From NCBI GenBank assembly GCA_037576195.1, contig CM075101.1, forward strand, positions 27,652,001 through 27,716,000: 64,000 nucleotides of DNA, written 5' to 3'. This stretch comes from Phytoseiulus persimilis (taxonomy: Eukaryota > Arthropoda > Arachnida > Mesostigmata > Phytoseiidae). Within the stretch, counting starts at the first letter, position 1, and each line of letters opens with the position of its first letter. Made by a program: the position numbers and the translations under genes. A model generated the notes under the pieces. That model had not been told where the DNA came from, ran no database searches, and saw only the letters and a list, made by a program, of their open reading frames with translations. Of this stretch, positions 23,538 through 34,370 are shown piece by piece.

Positions 23538-26500
23538 CCGTCCGAGGGAATCGATGATCTTTACGATAGCCATGCCTGTTTGCTTCCTTGGCCGCTCGCG
23601 CCCCTGCTGCCGTACGACGACAGGATTAAAGTTTACGAGCCAAATTCGACAAGAATGGCGCCGTGGTATCGTACTGGAGCGACTCGATCCCGATTCTCCC
23701 TCTCCGAGAGCCTTCCGCCATCAAAGTAATGCGCCACGGTCGCCTCCTCCCGCGACCCCTTCTCGTCGACGTTTTCATTGTCGTTGTTGCCATCATTGCC
23801 GTATCCGGTTATTGTCGCTCAACAGATAACCCAGAATTTCCAAGAACTGCCGCGCTGATTAAACGCACAACTAGTCTGTTGACGTGTTCAGGCGTCGGTG
23901 CGCTGGCTTCATCCACTCTCAACTGACCAAGCATCTGCGCAGTCGGGAAGATCTGTGGACCCACCTGGCTGAATCCGCCGACCACCCGAGGTGGTCAGTT
24001 CGTCCGTCCGTCCGTCTGTTAGAGAGCGGATGAGGAGGAAGCGCACAGTGGGAGAAACTCTGGCGGAGACGTCGACAAAAAGGAAGGAGCCAGAGGCGCA
24101 CACTCATGAACTGTTGGAGTACCGGGAGAGGGCAAAGGTCTCGGAACGGCCAGTTCCGCCGAAAAGTCGTTCGAGATAAGGAGGAGCTTCCTGCCGTCCG
24201 TTTTCTCCTGAGGAGGACTGCTGTCTGCAACAAGACGGACAAGCCGCTTAGCCCGCCAAGCAACCAGTCAGCGAATCTTTCAGCTACCCAGGTACAGAGC
24301 GGGCGGACCGACCAACTAACTAACCAAGCAGCTAGTCCGCTAATCAGCTACTCGCTACCCTGGTCAGAACCCTCGTCGGCGTTCCCGTTGGCGAGTTCGT
24401 TGGTCAAGCTCCCGGCGTCTAGCCCCAAAGTCAATCTGTTGGTCAGTCCTCCGGTCGATCCGACGTGCGTGTGCTCGGGGGCCTCGAGACGCCCGAGTCA
24501 CCAGAAATCCAGCCCGGACAGCATACGTCGGAAGAACGAACGATTGAACAGACACAGAGCGGATTCGATTGGAGGAGAAAAAAACATACTCTCCACTTGT
24601 TTGGCCTGGCAGTGCGTGCTTTCCCCTTTGGGGAATGCGGGGGCAAATGGTCAACCAACGAGACGGGCCCTAGCAGGCCAGCCAGTTAAGCCTCGAGACT
24701 CCGAAAATTCACATCATATTTTACCCATCTGAGCCTTTGCCGGACCTGCCGAGTTCTCGCCACATCCCTGAATCAACAGTCAGCTGCGTCAAGCAAAGCG
24801 AGCTGACGACAGACCGACTTACCAACCAGTAAAACCAGTAAACGGCGCTAAGCAATGAGATTGCTGATCATGGAACGTGCCCGCGCATGTTCCATCGGGC
24901 CCAACAAAAAAAAAAGCTCCGTTTCGGTTTCATACCCCGGTCTTCGCCTGTGTTGTCGTGGTCGGCTCCTCCCGGCTCTCCGATAACAACTGTTTGAGTT
25001 AACTTCAGAGTTCGAGCAGCGACACTCTCTGCTTGGTGAATCTCCAGAGGGAAAAGCCGGAATCCCCACTAGAAAGAGCTTCGTCGACGTCAAAACCGCC
25101 AATGATGTCAAGTACCCACTGCTCGTCGCGCCCCAGAGCTGAGCCGAAGCTGCGGAAACTCCCAGGGAGTGGGAGAACGCTGTTCCATGTAGTAAAAGTA
25201 GTGCGACTTTATGTAGTGAGAGTGTGCAGTGATGGAGCTGACGCTCGGTGGGCGGAAGAGGGGGAGGGGGAGTTTCGAGACAGTCCACTTCTTCTCCTTG
25301 AAAGGGAGGAAGCGAGCAAGGGAGAGATTTCTCTGCTGGGTTCTTTTGTTCTTTTATTACACCCCTCCCCTTGCCCCCTCTCCATCCCTTGTGGCACTGG
25401 TGCCGCTGTTGGCGCCGCCGTCATCTCCCCGGTCAGAATCCCTCTACGGTCTAATGAATGGTGGACTGTTTGCTTTATGGCAGCAGGCACTAAACGTGTA
25501 TTCCAAACAAGGAGAGAGATGCTCAGCTGAACGGAGTTTTCCTTGCCCGCTGGCTAGCCGACCGCTAGACACTCAACTCTTATCTCACTGGCCAAGTTGA
25601 GCCGACCCGAGTTGATCATGTCGTTTGGGGGAGGGACGATCGTCGTTGGTTCCCGTCCGGCACTCTATTGCTTGAGTCGATTCTCACGGATCCTTCGACC
25701 TTCAACTCCTCCAGCGTCGACCCCTTGCCCGTTCCCCGACTCCGTTGTCCTCGAGCCCCGGCGAAGTGAGCAGAGGCCTGGCGGCGACGATGGCGCCTGA
25801 GGTGTCACTTTTGAGCGAGGTGTCAAGAAGAGAAGACAAAAAGCGACCGAGCGGGCAGCGTCGAGAGAAGAGGGATTTCCAAATCAAATTCCAGTTTAGG
25901 CCACCGGGGGCTTGAGATGGATGAAAAAAGGAAGCTCTGGATGGATTTTCGGCGGCTCTCAGAACAGCCGCGCGAGTGAGCCGCTAAGAAATACCAAAAC
26001 AAAATGAAACTTCTCCAAAGAAAACGAAGCGAGCGAGAAAGTAGGGCGGGTGCCCCCGTTCGATCTTGGAAGGCGTGAATTCGACGAGTTCGTGGCCGAA
26101 TTCAGATCCGGGCGCTTATTGTTGCCGGCCAGCAGTCCCAAACGTGCATTTGCTCTCTTTTGACTCATTATCGCGTTTGACTCGGGGGATATGCGATTGT
26201 TGAATCCGCATTTCGTTCGAAGTAGCGACGAGCAATTCGAATTTGAATGTTGCTGCCTCCGCTCCTGGATGAGAACCGTAATCTCTTCTGATTGCGTTGT
26301 CTGCCAAATCTCTACTCCCGCTTCGTTCCCTAGCTGAATCTCGCGTCAAGATCCTCGAACGATGGAGCTCAGCCGAACGAGCAGCCGGGCGTTCGATCAG
26401 GGCGTCAAAAAAGGAGCCTGGTTAGCGTAGCCTTCAGTGGACGGCCGGCTCGTTTATTTGTTTATTGGCTGACTCGGAATCACAAAAGTTCCTTTATCCC

Positions 26501-27517
26501 GAAGACTGATCGAGTCGGCGAGCGGATGCCAACAAGCTGCGGGGTACGGAAATGGCTACTTGTGGAACTCGTCTGACGCTATCCAGCATCTTAGCATCGC
26601 CTCGTCGTCTCGTTGTTCGAGCGGTCGGTCGGATCGAGGGGTAAGCGAGGGGAAACCATACCCTCAACTAGCCTGCTCGCCCTACCGCTTCTCCGCTCGG
26701 GAACGGTATTTTTCGCCGGTCCTCCACTTCCATTCATCGAATTACGAACTAAACATGGCGAGGATCTTCATCCCTGCCCCATCTCTCTTGCTCTGCGAAG
26801 CGCAGCAGCCATCTCAATGTTAGCTTGCCTGTCTGGCGGCCTCATTGGATCTTATTGGATACCTGACTGAAGTTGACTCTCAACAAACGAGAGTAGGAAT
26901 CACGGCAGCCGTGTTAGAGTGAGGAGGATAACGCATAGCGTCGCTGCTGCGTGGTTCTTCGTCTTCTCGTCCGCTACCGAGGGAAACATTGTCGTCCAGA
27001 GCTCACCGAAGCATGTGTGTTAATGTAAGCAACCCGACTCGCTCGCGGTAGGATTCTCGAAGATGCTAGAGCTTGTTCTAGGGCTTCTGGGGGCAGGATC
27101 GGTGCCTGTAGCGATGGATCAGCCCGAACGCGCATCAGCCCGAACGATTCCGTATTCACTCCTGGTTCTCGGCTGGATGGGGTCAGATTGAGGGGGATGA
27201 GCTTCCGGCCAGACGAGCTTCGACCAAATCAAGGTTCCTCAGCTGCTTCGTTTGTTCGTCTTGCTCATATTTGATTTGTTCGATCGTAAGAGGGGCAGAC
27301 AACTGGATTTCGAAAGCGTTCAACCTTACATAGACCGATTTCGTTCGGTTCGTCCGTTTGTTGTTCTTCTGGGAAGGAGCTTCCACCTTTTGCACGGAGC
27401 CGACAGTTACCGGGGGGAGCCGCGAAACAAATTGTTCACACAAATACGCTGACCGAGTGGTGGTTTTGTGGCAAACAAGAACGAAGGGAGAAAAGGCAAA
27501 AAGAATTGCAGATGAGA

Positions 27518-27543
27518 GGGGTGGGCAAATATCTGCCCACCCC
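27518..27543. repeat. Perfect 10-bp-stem hairpin resembling two abutted hAT ends
   Basis: GGGGTGGGCA (27518-27527), a 6-base spacer, then TGCCCACCCC (27534-27543). Each arm resembles the GGGGTGGGCAAA portion of common hAT terminal repeats (established knowledge). The arrangement could be a remnant of an internally deleted element or simply a stable hairpin. No 8-bp duplication is obvious on either side. Confidence 0.5.
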
Positions 27544-27694
27544 GCAAAGCAGGCGCCGCCCTCCCATTTTGTCATTTGTTCTTGCGGCGCAATGTGGTTA
27601 GACCACTTGAAGAGGGATCCGTGGAGCAGGGTGGAACCGAGTAGAGAGAATAAAACCTCACCACTACTACTACTACCACTTACGTTGCCACGAG

Positions 27695-28215
27695 AGGCGG
27701 TAGTGGATTCAACCGTTGTCACTGCCAAGAGTGCCTGGAGCCTCACCTCTTCGGTCGATGTCTACTCCACCGTCACCACCAGCTCTAGCAAAGCCCCCCA
27801 TGTTACCTCGAGCACCTCCAGCGGCAAGAAACCCTGGAGAGAGTGGTAAGGAGGGCTTTTGTTAGCACAAAGATCTCCGGGGAGTGCCGGAACCGTATTG
27901 AATAATACGCCGTATGACTCGTTGCCAAACGCCAATTGGACACTTTCCCCCAGGCGACAGGTCCGGCTTGTGGAGCGTTACCTGCGCCCCCCCCCCTCTC
28001 CTTCACCTTGCCAGGCACGCCAGCCGGTGACTCTGTCTGCTCCCAAGAGGGGATACCAGCAGTGGTCGAGAGATACTCTCTCGAAATCGAAAGGATTTTG
28101 CATTTCCAAGGATTTCGCGCGGCGGGTAATGGAGGAGGACCCGCCGCTGTCAAGCAGTCGGCTATCGCGGAAGCGGTTCGCTCTCCTCCGCCGGGCGCGC
28201 CGCACATGCTCATAG
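27695..28215 (+). CDS. Candidate Ser/Thr-rich exon with short intron, unknown product
   Basis: Bases 27695-27845 read in one frame with a strikingly C-ending codon pattern (GCC, AGC, CTC, ACC, GTC, TAC, TCC). They give a Ser/Thr-rich peptide ending GKKPWREW at the donor GTG|GTAAGG (GT at 27846). Two acceptors follow. CCCCCAG ending at 27953 joins in frame to a 262-nt exon ending TAG at 28213-28215. A stronger pyrimidine tract with TTGCCAG ending at 28014 gives a stop after four more codons. The 5' edge is uncertain; 27695 follows CCACGAG. A proline-rich alternative frame exists across the same exon and joins through 28015. No family recognised. Confidence 0.3.
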
Positions 28216-29003
28216 TTGGTAACCATCTAAGATGCCTGGCTGCCTCGCTCCCCGGTGTAAATTAAACGTCATCTCGAATCGTTGGTAGGTGCGGGATCTC
28301 ATCCACGGGGGAGCAAGCGGGGTCTACCGAGCGCGGGAAGGGGTTCGGTAGAGAGATACCAGTCTTCCGAACTCATCCCGGGCCGCCGTGAGCCGAGACC
28401 CGCGGTGCCCCCGCCAAAAGCCCTCCTGTCCAAATCACCATCCCTTCCACGGGCGTTGGAGGTGCTGCTGCCGCTCTTACGGAACTCCTCGTCCTCAGGC
28501 CTCAACAGGGCGAGAAGAAGGGGTTCAGGGGCGTGAGAAGGGACGGGCGCGAAGGTCTGATAACTTTTCAGTCCCAGGCCTGCCCGAACTGCCGGGTTCG
28601 CTCACCCTGACAGCCACGGTGGGGGCAGCGGCAGCAGACCAGGAAATAGCAGAATTTATCTAGAGGTGCATAGCTCGCTCGCTCGCGCGCGGTTTATTAG
28701 TCTTATCAGAAACGACGAATATTTAGCTTAACCGAAGCTGGCCGGTATCTTCCCCCGAACTTCTCGCCTCTGCTCTTTCTCTTCGCGTGGCGGGCTCCCT
28801 GGCTCGTTTCTCTTGCTCATCTCTTTCCCCGTCAAGGTTATTCAAATTGCGCTCGAGCAAACCTATCCGGACTGGGCAATCGGAGGCCGTCCTGCTTTGC
28901 TTGAGCGGGGCCCGGCTTCAGCGTGCGCTCGCTTCTCTGGCTCGCTTCCGTCCGTATGACCTGTCCACAAACATCCCGTCTCCGGCTACGAACGTCGCGC
29001 TCT

Positions 29004-29011
29004 TCGTCATT
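29004..29011. repeat. Target-site duplication, left copy
   Basis: TCGTCATT directly outside the left inverted repeat. It is identical to 29449-29456 directly outside the right one. Eight bases, no mismatch. Confidence 0.75.
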
Positions 29012-29150
29012 GGTGTGCAACCGGGAGCTCGAAAAACCGGCAGCTCGAAAACCCGGCAGCTCGAAAAAAAATCCAGGGAGCTCGAAAACCCGGCATCTCG
29101 AAAACTCTTTCCCCCAAATCGGCTCCGACTTGAACACAACGAACCTTCTG
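29012..29150 (+). repeat. Left terminal inverted repeat with internal sub-repeats
   Basis: About 139 bp, pairing with 29327-29448. It is built from five successive copies of a 15-20-bp unit with core GCTCGAAAA, the last degenerate (ATCTCGAAAA), followed by a unique inner part ending ACGAACCTTCTG. Confidence 0.8.
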
Positions 29151-29326
29151 GGTAGAGAGTGGAGAAGCTGATACGAGGAAAGAGTATCACGAGGTTTTCG
29201 CGATTGGTACCACACATATCTCCCAGTGCCACCCAGGGAGATCAAGATACAATCGGTATCCAAATCCGCTTGGATATCCCTCCTAGTATGTTCGCTGTCC
29301 TATTCGGGAACTCGAAGGCTCTGCAT

Positions 29327-29448
29327 AGAAGGTTCGTTGGGATCGAACGGAACCTAATTTGAGGGAGAGGGGTTTCGAGCTCCCGGGCTTCCGAGCTCCC
29401 GGGATTTTTTTCCGAGCTCCTGGGTTTTCGAGCTCCCGGCCTGTAACC
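29327..29448 (-). repeat. Right terminal inverted repeat with internal sub-repeats
   Basis: About 122 bp, the reverse complement of 29012-29150 with mismatches. It carries four copies of the GCTCGAAAA-type unit, so the two arms differ by one sub-repeat. Read from the outer end it starts GGTTACAGGCCGGGAGCTCG. Confidence 0.8.
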
Positions 29449-29456
29449 TCGTCATT
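29449..29456. repeat. Target-site duplication, right copy
   Basis: TCGTCATT directly outside the right inverted repeat, matching 29004-29011 exactly. Confidence 0.75.
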
Positions 29457-29930
29457 ATGTCCTCCTCTGAATTCCGCCCTGTTCGGCGTGGCGTCCGAAC
29501 CCCCTCTCAACGTCTCCCATGACCACCTCGTGGGCCAGCGGCTTGTGGTTGCGCATCAGACCCGGCTAGAGCCGGTCGTCGGAGTCGAGCAACACTCGAA
29601 TCCGACTTCAGTTGTGCACTAATCTGAAGCTCGACTGGCCAAGTGGCCCGGAGCCTAGCCAGTGGTCGAACTTCACGATGGCAGTCTAGAAGTGGAAGAG
29701 GGAGTATGAAGCCAATTCCCGCGGGCCGACGCTATTTCTCCCCCTCGTTTTGGAAGATAGCGGAGGGAAACAGCACAACTTAAGCCCAAAGCCAAACAAG
29801 ATTTGAATATAAAGCCTGAGAAGACTCTCAAAAAGGCTTTTTCGATGCTCCGCTTTTAAAAGACCTAAGTAGTCGGCTTCCGACGTTCGGTTTTGAAGAG
29901 TGCTTCGATTGAGGCAAAAATTGAGTTCGC

Positions 29931-29940
29931 CTATTTATAG
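29931..29940. promoter_or_regulatory. Perfect MEF2-type site (CTATTTATAG)
   Basis: CTATTTATAG matches the MEF2 consensus CTA(A/T)4TAG exactly and is palindromic in form. It sits in a locally AT-richer patch (29.7-30.0 kb). A single 10-mer could be chance. It could also serve as a TATA-like element, but no start site is evident. Confidence 0.25.
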
Positions 29941-30749
29941 AAAACTCATGGAGTGAGCGTCTTTGAAAAATATTTGCGCACTTCGGGAAATATACTGGAG
30001 GAGCGGAAAATCAAATGGACTGAGCTCGTCGAACCGACTCGCGAGTCCACCCTGCATCCGGTCGACCGGGTTCCGACATTTCGACGTGCTGAAAGCGAGA
30101 ACCCTGCGAGGTTGGTGGATTCTCAGGAGACCGCTTCCATCCTTGTGTTACGTTCCGACGATATCGTCCCTCCTCTAGAGCGCTTTCGCTCCGTTTTCCC
30201 CAGGTTGTGCGTATTTGCAGAGCAGAAAAAATAACGAACCAGCTAAAGACAGCGCGGAAAACAGTCGCTCCAGTCCCGCTAATGCTTGCAGTTGGTCGTG
30301 GTGGCTTAAGTCTCCGTTCGGCTCAGCCAGCCGGGGTCTTAGGCAGCGGAAGAGCCGACAAACCAGAAAAGCGGTTCGCAAGCATCTTCGTTATCCCTCG
30401 TGAATAGGAAGAACTTCAGGCAGGGAAATGTTCCCGTACGCGCGCCTCTCGCCACCACTCGTTACCCTCACAGAGGAGCGGAGGGGGGTAGAGATTGTAA
30501 CAAGGATTGCCAGCTAGCCGGCGAATAAGCATGGATCGCATGCGAGCGAGCACGAGCGCGCGCACGCACGCGAGCGAGCAAGCCGCAAGTCGTTCCTTCC
30601 AAGACGAAGGATGGGCAAACTGAAAGAGGCGTCCGCTTGGAGCTCAAAATTAAAATTCAATGCCTGCCTAGCTGGTCCGACGCTCGACTGGGGGGCTGAC
30701 TCCCTGCCGACTGGTTGGTTGTACGTGGGGGGTGAAGGGGCAGGGGCCA

Positions 30750-31131
30750 TCCGAGCCCGGGGGGCGGGGGTCAAGAAGAAAACAGGGAAAACGAAGGAAC
30801 GAGGACGACGACGACTACACGAGAGGCAAAGGGATCCGACGGACGGCATGGAACGTCGACGACAACGACGAATGAAGTGGGGGACACAAAGGAGAGAAAA
30901 AGGAGGAGAAGGGGAGGGGGTACCAAGAGGGAGACAAAGACGAGGGGTAGAGCGGCAGCGGTGCGAGGCAAGCTAAGCCTCTTAGCCTTTGTCTTGCCAC
31001 AAAGCGGCGTCCACATCTCGGCCCGTCATGACTGGCTCTGTTCTCTTTTATCCTCATCCCGTTCCCCTTCGGTTCTCCCCTTCACGTTTCCTCTTCCGAT
31101 ACCCTCTCCTGATCCCCTCTTCTTTTCCCAG
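30750..31131 (+). repeat. Purine-rich block followed by pyrimidine-rich block
   Basis: Bases 30768-30960 are mostly A and G (AAG, GGA, GAGG runs). Bases 31030-31130 are mostly C and T. The two halves can pair loosely as an inverted repeat. The pyrimidine half ends in the strong acceptor at 31131. Confidence 0.6.
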
Positions 31132-31481
31132 CTGAATGCTGCCTGCCGTGGGACTCGAGGGGTGAAGGAAAAGGGGGTGTATATGCGGCGACGGCGTCGT
31201 CCCCCCTCCCTGTTTCGTTCGAAAAGACTCAGGAGAGTGAAGTGGCAATCCTGGGAGCAGCATCTCTTTTGTTTATCCTCCCATGCTCTGGTCGGTCCTT
31301 TTCGGGTCTGGCACGAGTATCCACCAGCAGGCTCAGTCTGGGCCGGGGAGGCGACGGACCCCCCGGAGCACCCCGCTGCTACCCAACGCCTCCATCTACG
31401 CACAACGAATGTCCTCATCCTATCGTGCGTACAAATGCAAGCTGGCTGGCTGACTATTTGTGTGCCTGTCGCCGTGCTTGA
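31132..31481 (+). other. Strong 3' splice site followed by an open exon-like stretch
   Basis: The acceptor (CCTCTTCTTTTCCCAG ending at 31131) follows about 100 bases of nearly continuous pyrimidines. Downstream, two frames are open for more than 110 codons. One, from 31134 to TGA at 31479-31481, includes a hydrophobic stretch (VAILGAASLLFILPC). The other, from 31132, runs to 31542. No strong donor is seen within it, so it would be a terminal exon. Frame and product are undecided, and no family was recognised. Confidence 0.28.
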
Positions 31482-32870
31482 GGGAACGATGTACGGCGAG
31501 GCGAACATCCCTGATATCAATATCAGCGCATGGGAAACTTGAAGTCAAGCCAGCGAAGGATAAGACAGCTAGCTAGCAATGGCGTTCTTCATCGATGTGC
31601 TCAACAGTTCGACGCTACCTAGAGTCGTTCGATGGTTGCTTATTGCAGTTTCGCAGCTCCGCGCTAGCGTGTGTCGAAGCAGCGTTGAGCACCCTTATCA
31701 TTCAGCCGTTGATCCATTCACCCGAACATGTAGCGACACCAACCAGCAGTCAGCCAAGCGAGCGAGCGACCGAACGACTCCTGCAACGTCCTCTGCTCGT
31801 GTGTGTGTGACGAACGCAGAATCCGTCGCGTGTAATATATACGGAAACCTTGGCCGACGGGATAGCCGACTGGTTGGCGCAATCTTCGCGGGTCCGGTTG
31901 GCGCTGCTTCAAGTGGGAGGTTGGCGCTAGGTTCGACTCCCAACGATCGAGCCCTCACTTCAAGAATGTTTCCCATCACTCTGCGCGGTGTCCACGGTGG
32001 ATCCACTTCTGACCCGCGAACGAGATTCGGCGCATTTATTGATCGTTCCGCTGACGTGGTTCTCCTGTCGTTGTTTTTGTCGTCGTCGTCACCGAGTTCG
32101 CCATCGCTCGTCTTCTGAGTGGATCCCTTTGCTCAGGTCATCGCTGCCAAAACCCATGCTCCCCCCAAGGAAACGGCTTCTTGCAGCCATCTCGCTACGG
32201 AATGTCTCCAATCGGTTAGAACGAGCCTTGGAGGCACCCCGAGCATCGCCGAACCTCATCGGTCCAATGACGCCTCAACAAACTCGTGTATGTGAACCCG
32301 CGAGCAAGGGGAAAAAAACTCGCTCTGAAGCATGGTGCCTTAAACTTCTCACTCGTTGTCGGCTCCTCCGCTTCTCGGATGGTGTCGTGGGGTTATGGGA
32401 AATCAGCGAAACGAACAACCGTTCCTGAGACCTTTCGGAGCTCCTTAAGGGCTGACTTTGTTCGACGATGCACGGCCAGACTGTGCGCGTTCCTCTGCAC
32501 TGGTGAGGCTTCGCTGAGAAGGCTAGACCTTCGCGTTGAAGCTGCCGAAAACCAGTTCGCCAGAGCGTGTCTAAATAGAGTGCGGTTTTCAGAGATGTCA
32601 GTTTACATTTCCGTCTGCTTGGAATTATTCCATGAAAAGTGCTAGCACCGGCACACTGTCGTTCGTCACTCACTCTAGGTGGCGGATGCATTAAGCGCGA
32701 CCGTCCGGGCTTCTTGCGTCTGGATAACCTCAATGACAAGAATATCGACGTCGTCGGCTGCAGCGCGACCATTACTGCCAATATTCCGTTCAATTGAAGA
32801 GAAGACGGAGGCGTTCAAAGTCAGCTGACATGAGATATGTTCAACATCGACACCCGCACTAAGTCAGTAC

Positions 32871-32890
32871 GCGGCGGCGGCGGCGGCGGC
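32871..32890 (+). repeat. (CGG)n tract
   Basis: Twenty bases of uninterrupted CGG repeat. Confidence 0.9.
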
Positions 32891-33955
32891 TAGCTCACGT
32901 AGGTTTCGAAGCATGGGATGGTGGAGGTCTGAGACCTCGTTTTGACAGGCTTTGTCCTTCTGTGTCGCTCTCGAAGGAGGCTCTACGATCGATTCGCTAC
33001 GGAGGGAGCGGGAGTTCCGGCTGCAACGCGAGATACTCACTCTCGCTGAAAAGAGCCCGCGGAAGTTTCATCACGGGTCCGTTTGGCTGATTGTTTGCCC
33101 CGGCTGGTTAACGAGGTTTCACCGTGTTCTGTGGATGCGCTCAGCTCACAAGAATCTATCGGATCCACGGCGGGGCCAGGAATTTGTCGTCCTCGGCTTC
33201 AGCAACCAAAATAGTTGTGAAAAGTGGCCACAGCAGCCGGCGCAGCAGTTCCAGCGGAGGACCTGTAGTTCTGGGTGGGTGGGTGACTTGCTGGTCGCTC
33301 GTCTGGCAATTAAGAGTTGTCTTGAAATAAGTCTCCTGCTCATGAACGACGTTCTCTGACTGCTACTGCTGTCGGTGACGACAACCAAGTTGATGATGAT
33401 GATCATGGTACGCGTTCCAATGATCTTTTCGATTTGTCGGCTCTCTGTGTTCATGACTGTGTTCTGCTCGCTGGTGACACTGCCAGGTCGTTAATATTAA
33501 TTTATTGCTGATGTTTCAACACTCAGCACAACGATTAATCACCACCGGAATGGGCCCATGGATGGGAACTACCAGCTAGCCAGCCAGACATCCAACAAAC
33601 TAGTCGGCGAGCAAGGCGCACGAACCTGCTCGCCAGCCGAGCTTTTGGTTCAGCCGCTGATGTTGGCGTGTTATGCGATGGAAGGTTCAGAGCTCTAACC
33701 CCTTCAACGGATCGTCGCTTCCCTGTCGTCGGCATCTTTCGGAAGCAAAACTCATTTTTTCTCGCTGCTCGACTGGTCAACAAAGTGGTTTCGTCGTCGT
33801 AACGAGCCGAAAGTAAAAATAAAACCCAGGATTTCCGCTGCGAACACCGTCCTGAGTGACTCGCAGCGAGCTGGAGCGTCCTGATCGACATTCAAAATCT
33901 CCCTCCACCCGATGTAGAGCTCCCGATCTGACCGAGCGAGATAGATTATTTACTC

Positions 33956-33996
33956 GACTCCTCGGGCTTATCTGCTCGTTTCGTTTCCAGGTGAGT
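33956..33996 (+). other. Candidate recursive-splicing ratchet point 3
   Basis: A pyrimidine-rich run from about 33956 leads into GTTTCGTTTCCAG|GTGAGTT, with the AG ending at 33990 and the GT starting at 33991. Acceptor and donor are fused and both match consensus. A possible branch sequence is ACTCGAC near 33952-33958, weaker than at points 1 and 2. The junction core matches that of point 2 exactly over 13 bases. Confidence 0.58.
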
Positions 33997-34340
33997 TTCG
34001 TTGGAGAGATGGAATGATCGGAAGCAGCATAACTTCAGTCGTCGTCCAGAAGATTGGGAAAACTGCGACTGCTGAGGTAACACATTCTGACGAGCTGAAC
34101 CTCCACACATCCATGGCGATAACGTGAACAGCGATGCAAATAACGCCGCCTCCTCTGTGCTTCCATTCCTGGGAGATCCGTTCATTCGATGCCGCACGCT
34201 GGTCCCAGCAACAACACCTAGAGTGCCACATCCCTCACGGTTATTAATAGTTAGAGTTACTTTGTAGCGGCGTGACTTCTTCTCGCTGACTTCTTTGCTC
34301 GCCCGACGTTCACCCGTCGGCTCGCCCGCCTGTTTCCCCC

Positions 34341-34370
34341 CGTGCGTGCGTGCGTGCGAGCGTGCGTGCT
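34341..34370 (+). repeat. (GTGC)n tract
   Basis: Tandem CGTG units with one GAGC interruption. Confidence 0.85.

Larger units (their letters stand above)
29012..29448. mobile_element. Non-autonomous inverted-repeat DNA transposon (MITE/foldback type)
   Basis: A 437-bp element with long terminal inverted repeats: a left arm of about 139 bp (29012-29150) and a right arm of about 122 bp (29327-29448). They align along their length as reverse complements from GGTGTGCAACCGGGAGCTCG at the left edge to the ACGAACCTTCT core at the inner edge. The arms flank a roughly 176-bp centre with no open frame of note. It is bounded by a perfect 8-bp direct repeat, TCGTCATT, at 29004-29011 and 29449-29456, as left by transposition. 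An 8-bp duplication fits hAT, P or Merlin-like transposases; the GG terminus fits Merlin loosely and typical hAT ends poorly, so the superfamily is open. It encodes no transposase and would need one in trans. Confidence 0.75.
22739..33990 (+). other. Putative intron segment between ratchet points 2 and 3
   Basis: An 11.3-kb stretch. It holds a 53-codon frame at 23376-23537, a degenerate GGCT/GACT tract (23286-23313), a (CCGT)n tract (24001-24017), a 10-bp-stem hairpin (27518-27543), an exon candidate at 27.70-28.21 kb, the inverted-repeat transposon at 29012-29448, a perfect MEF2-type site (29931-29940), an acceptor-like site at 30203 and a purine/pyrimidine switch at 30.75-31.13 kb ending in a strong acceptor. 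The stretches 23.6-27.4 and 31.5-33.9 kb show nothing assignable beyond small tracts such as (CGG)n at 32871-32890. Confidence 0.4.

Noticed and set aside
30204..30407. Exon after the good acceptor CGTTTTCCCCAG at 30203
   Set aside because: The frame behind it is open to a TAG at 30405 but has no donor and weak codon bias. GTTGTG after the AG is not a donor, so it is not a ratchet point either.
31925..31950. tRNA B-box-like GGTTCGACTCC
   Set aside because: The flanking bases do not form a five-pair T stem, and no A box or acceptor stem is seen upstream.
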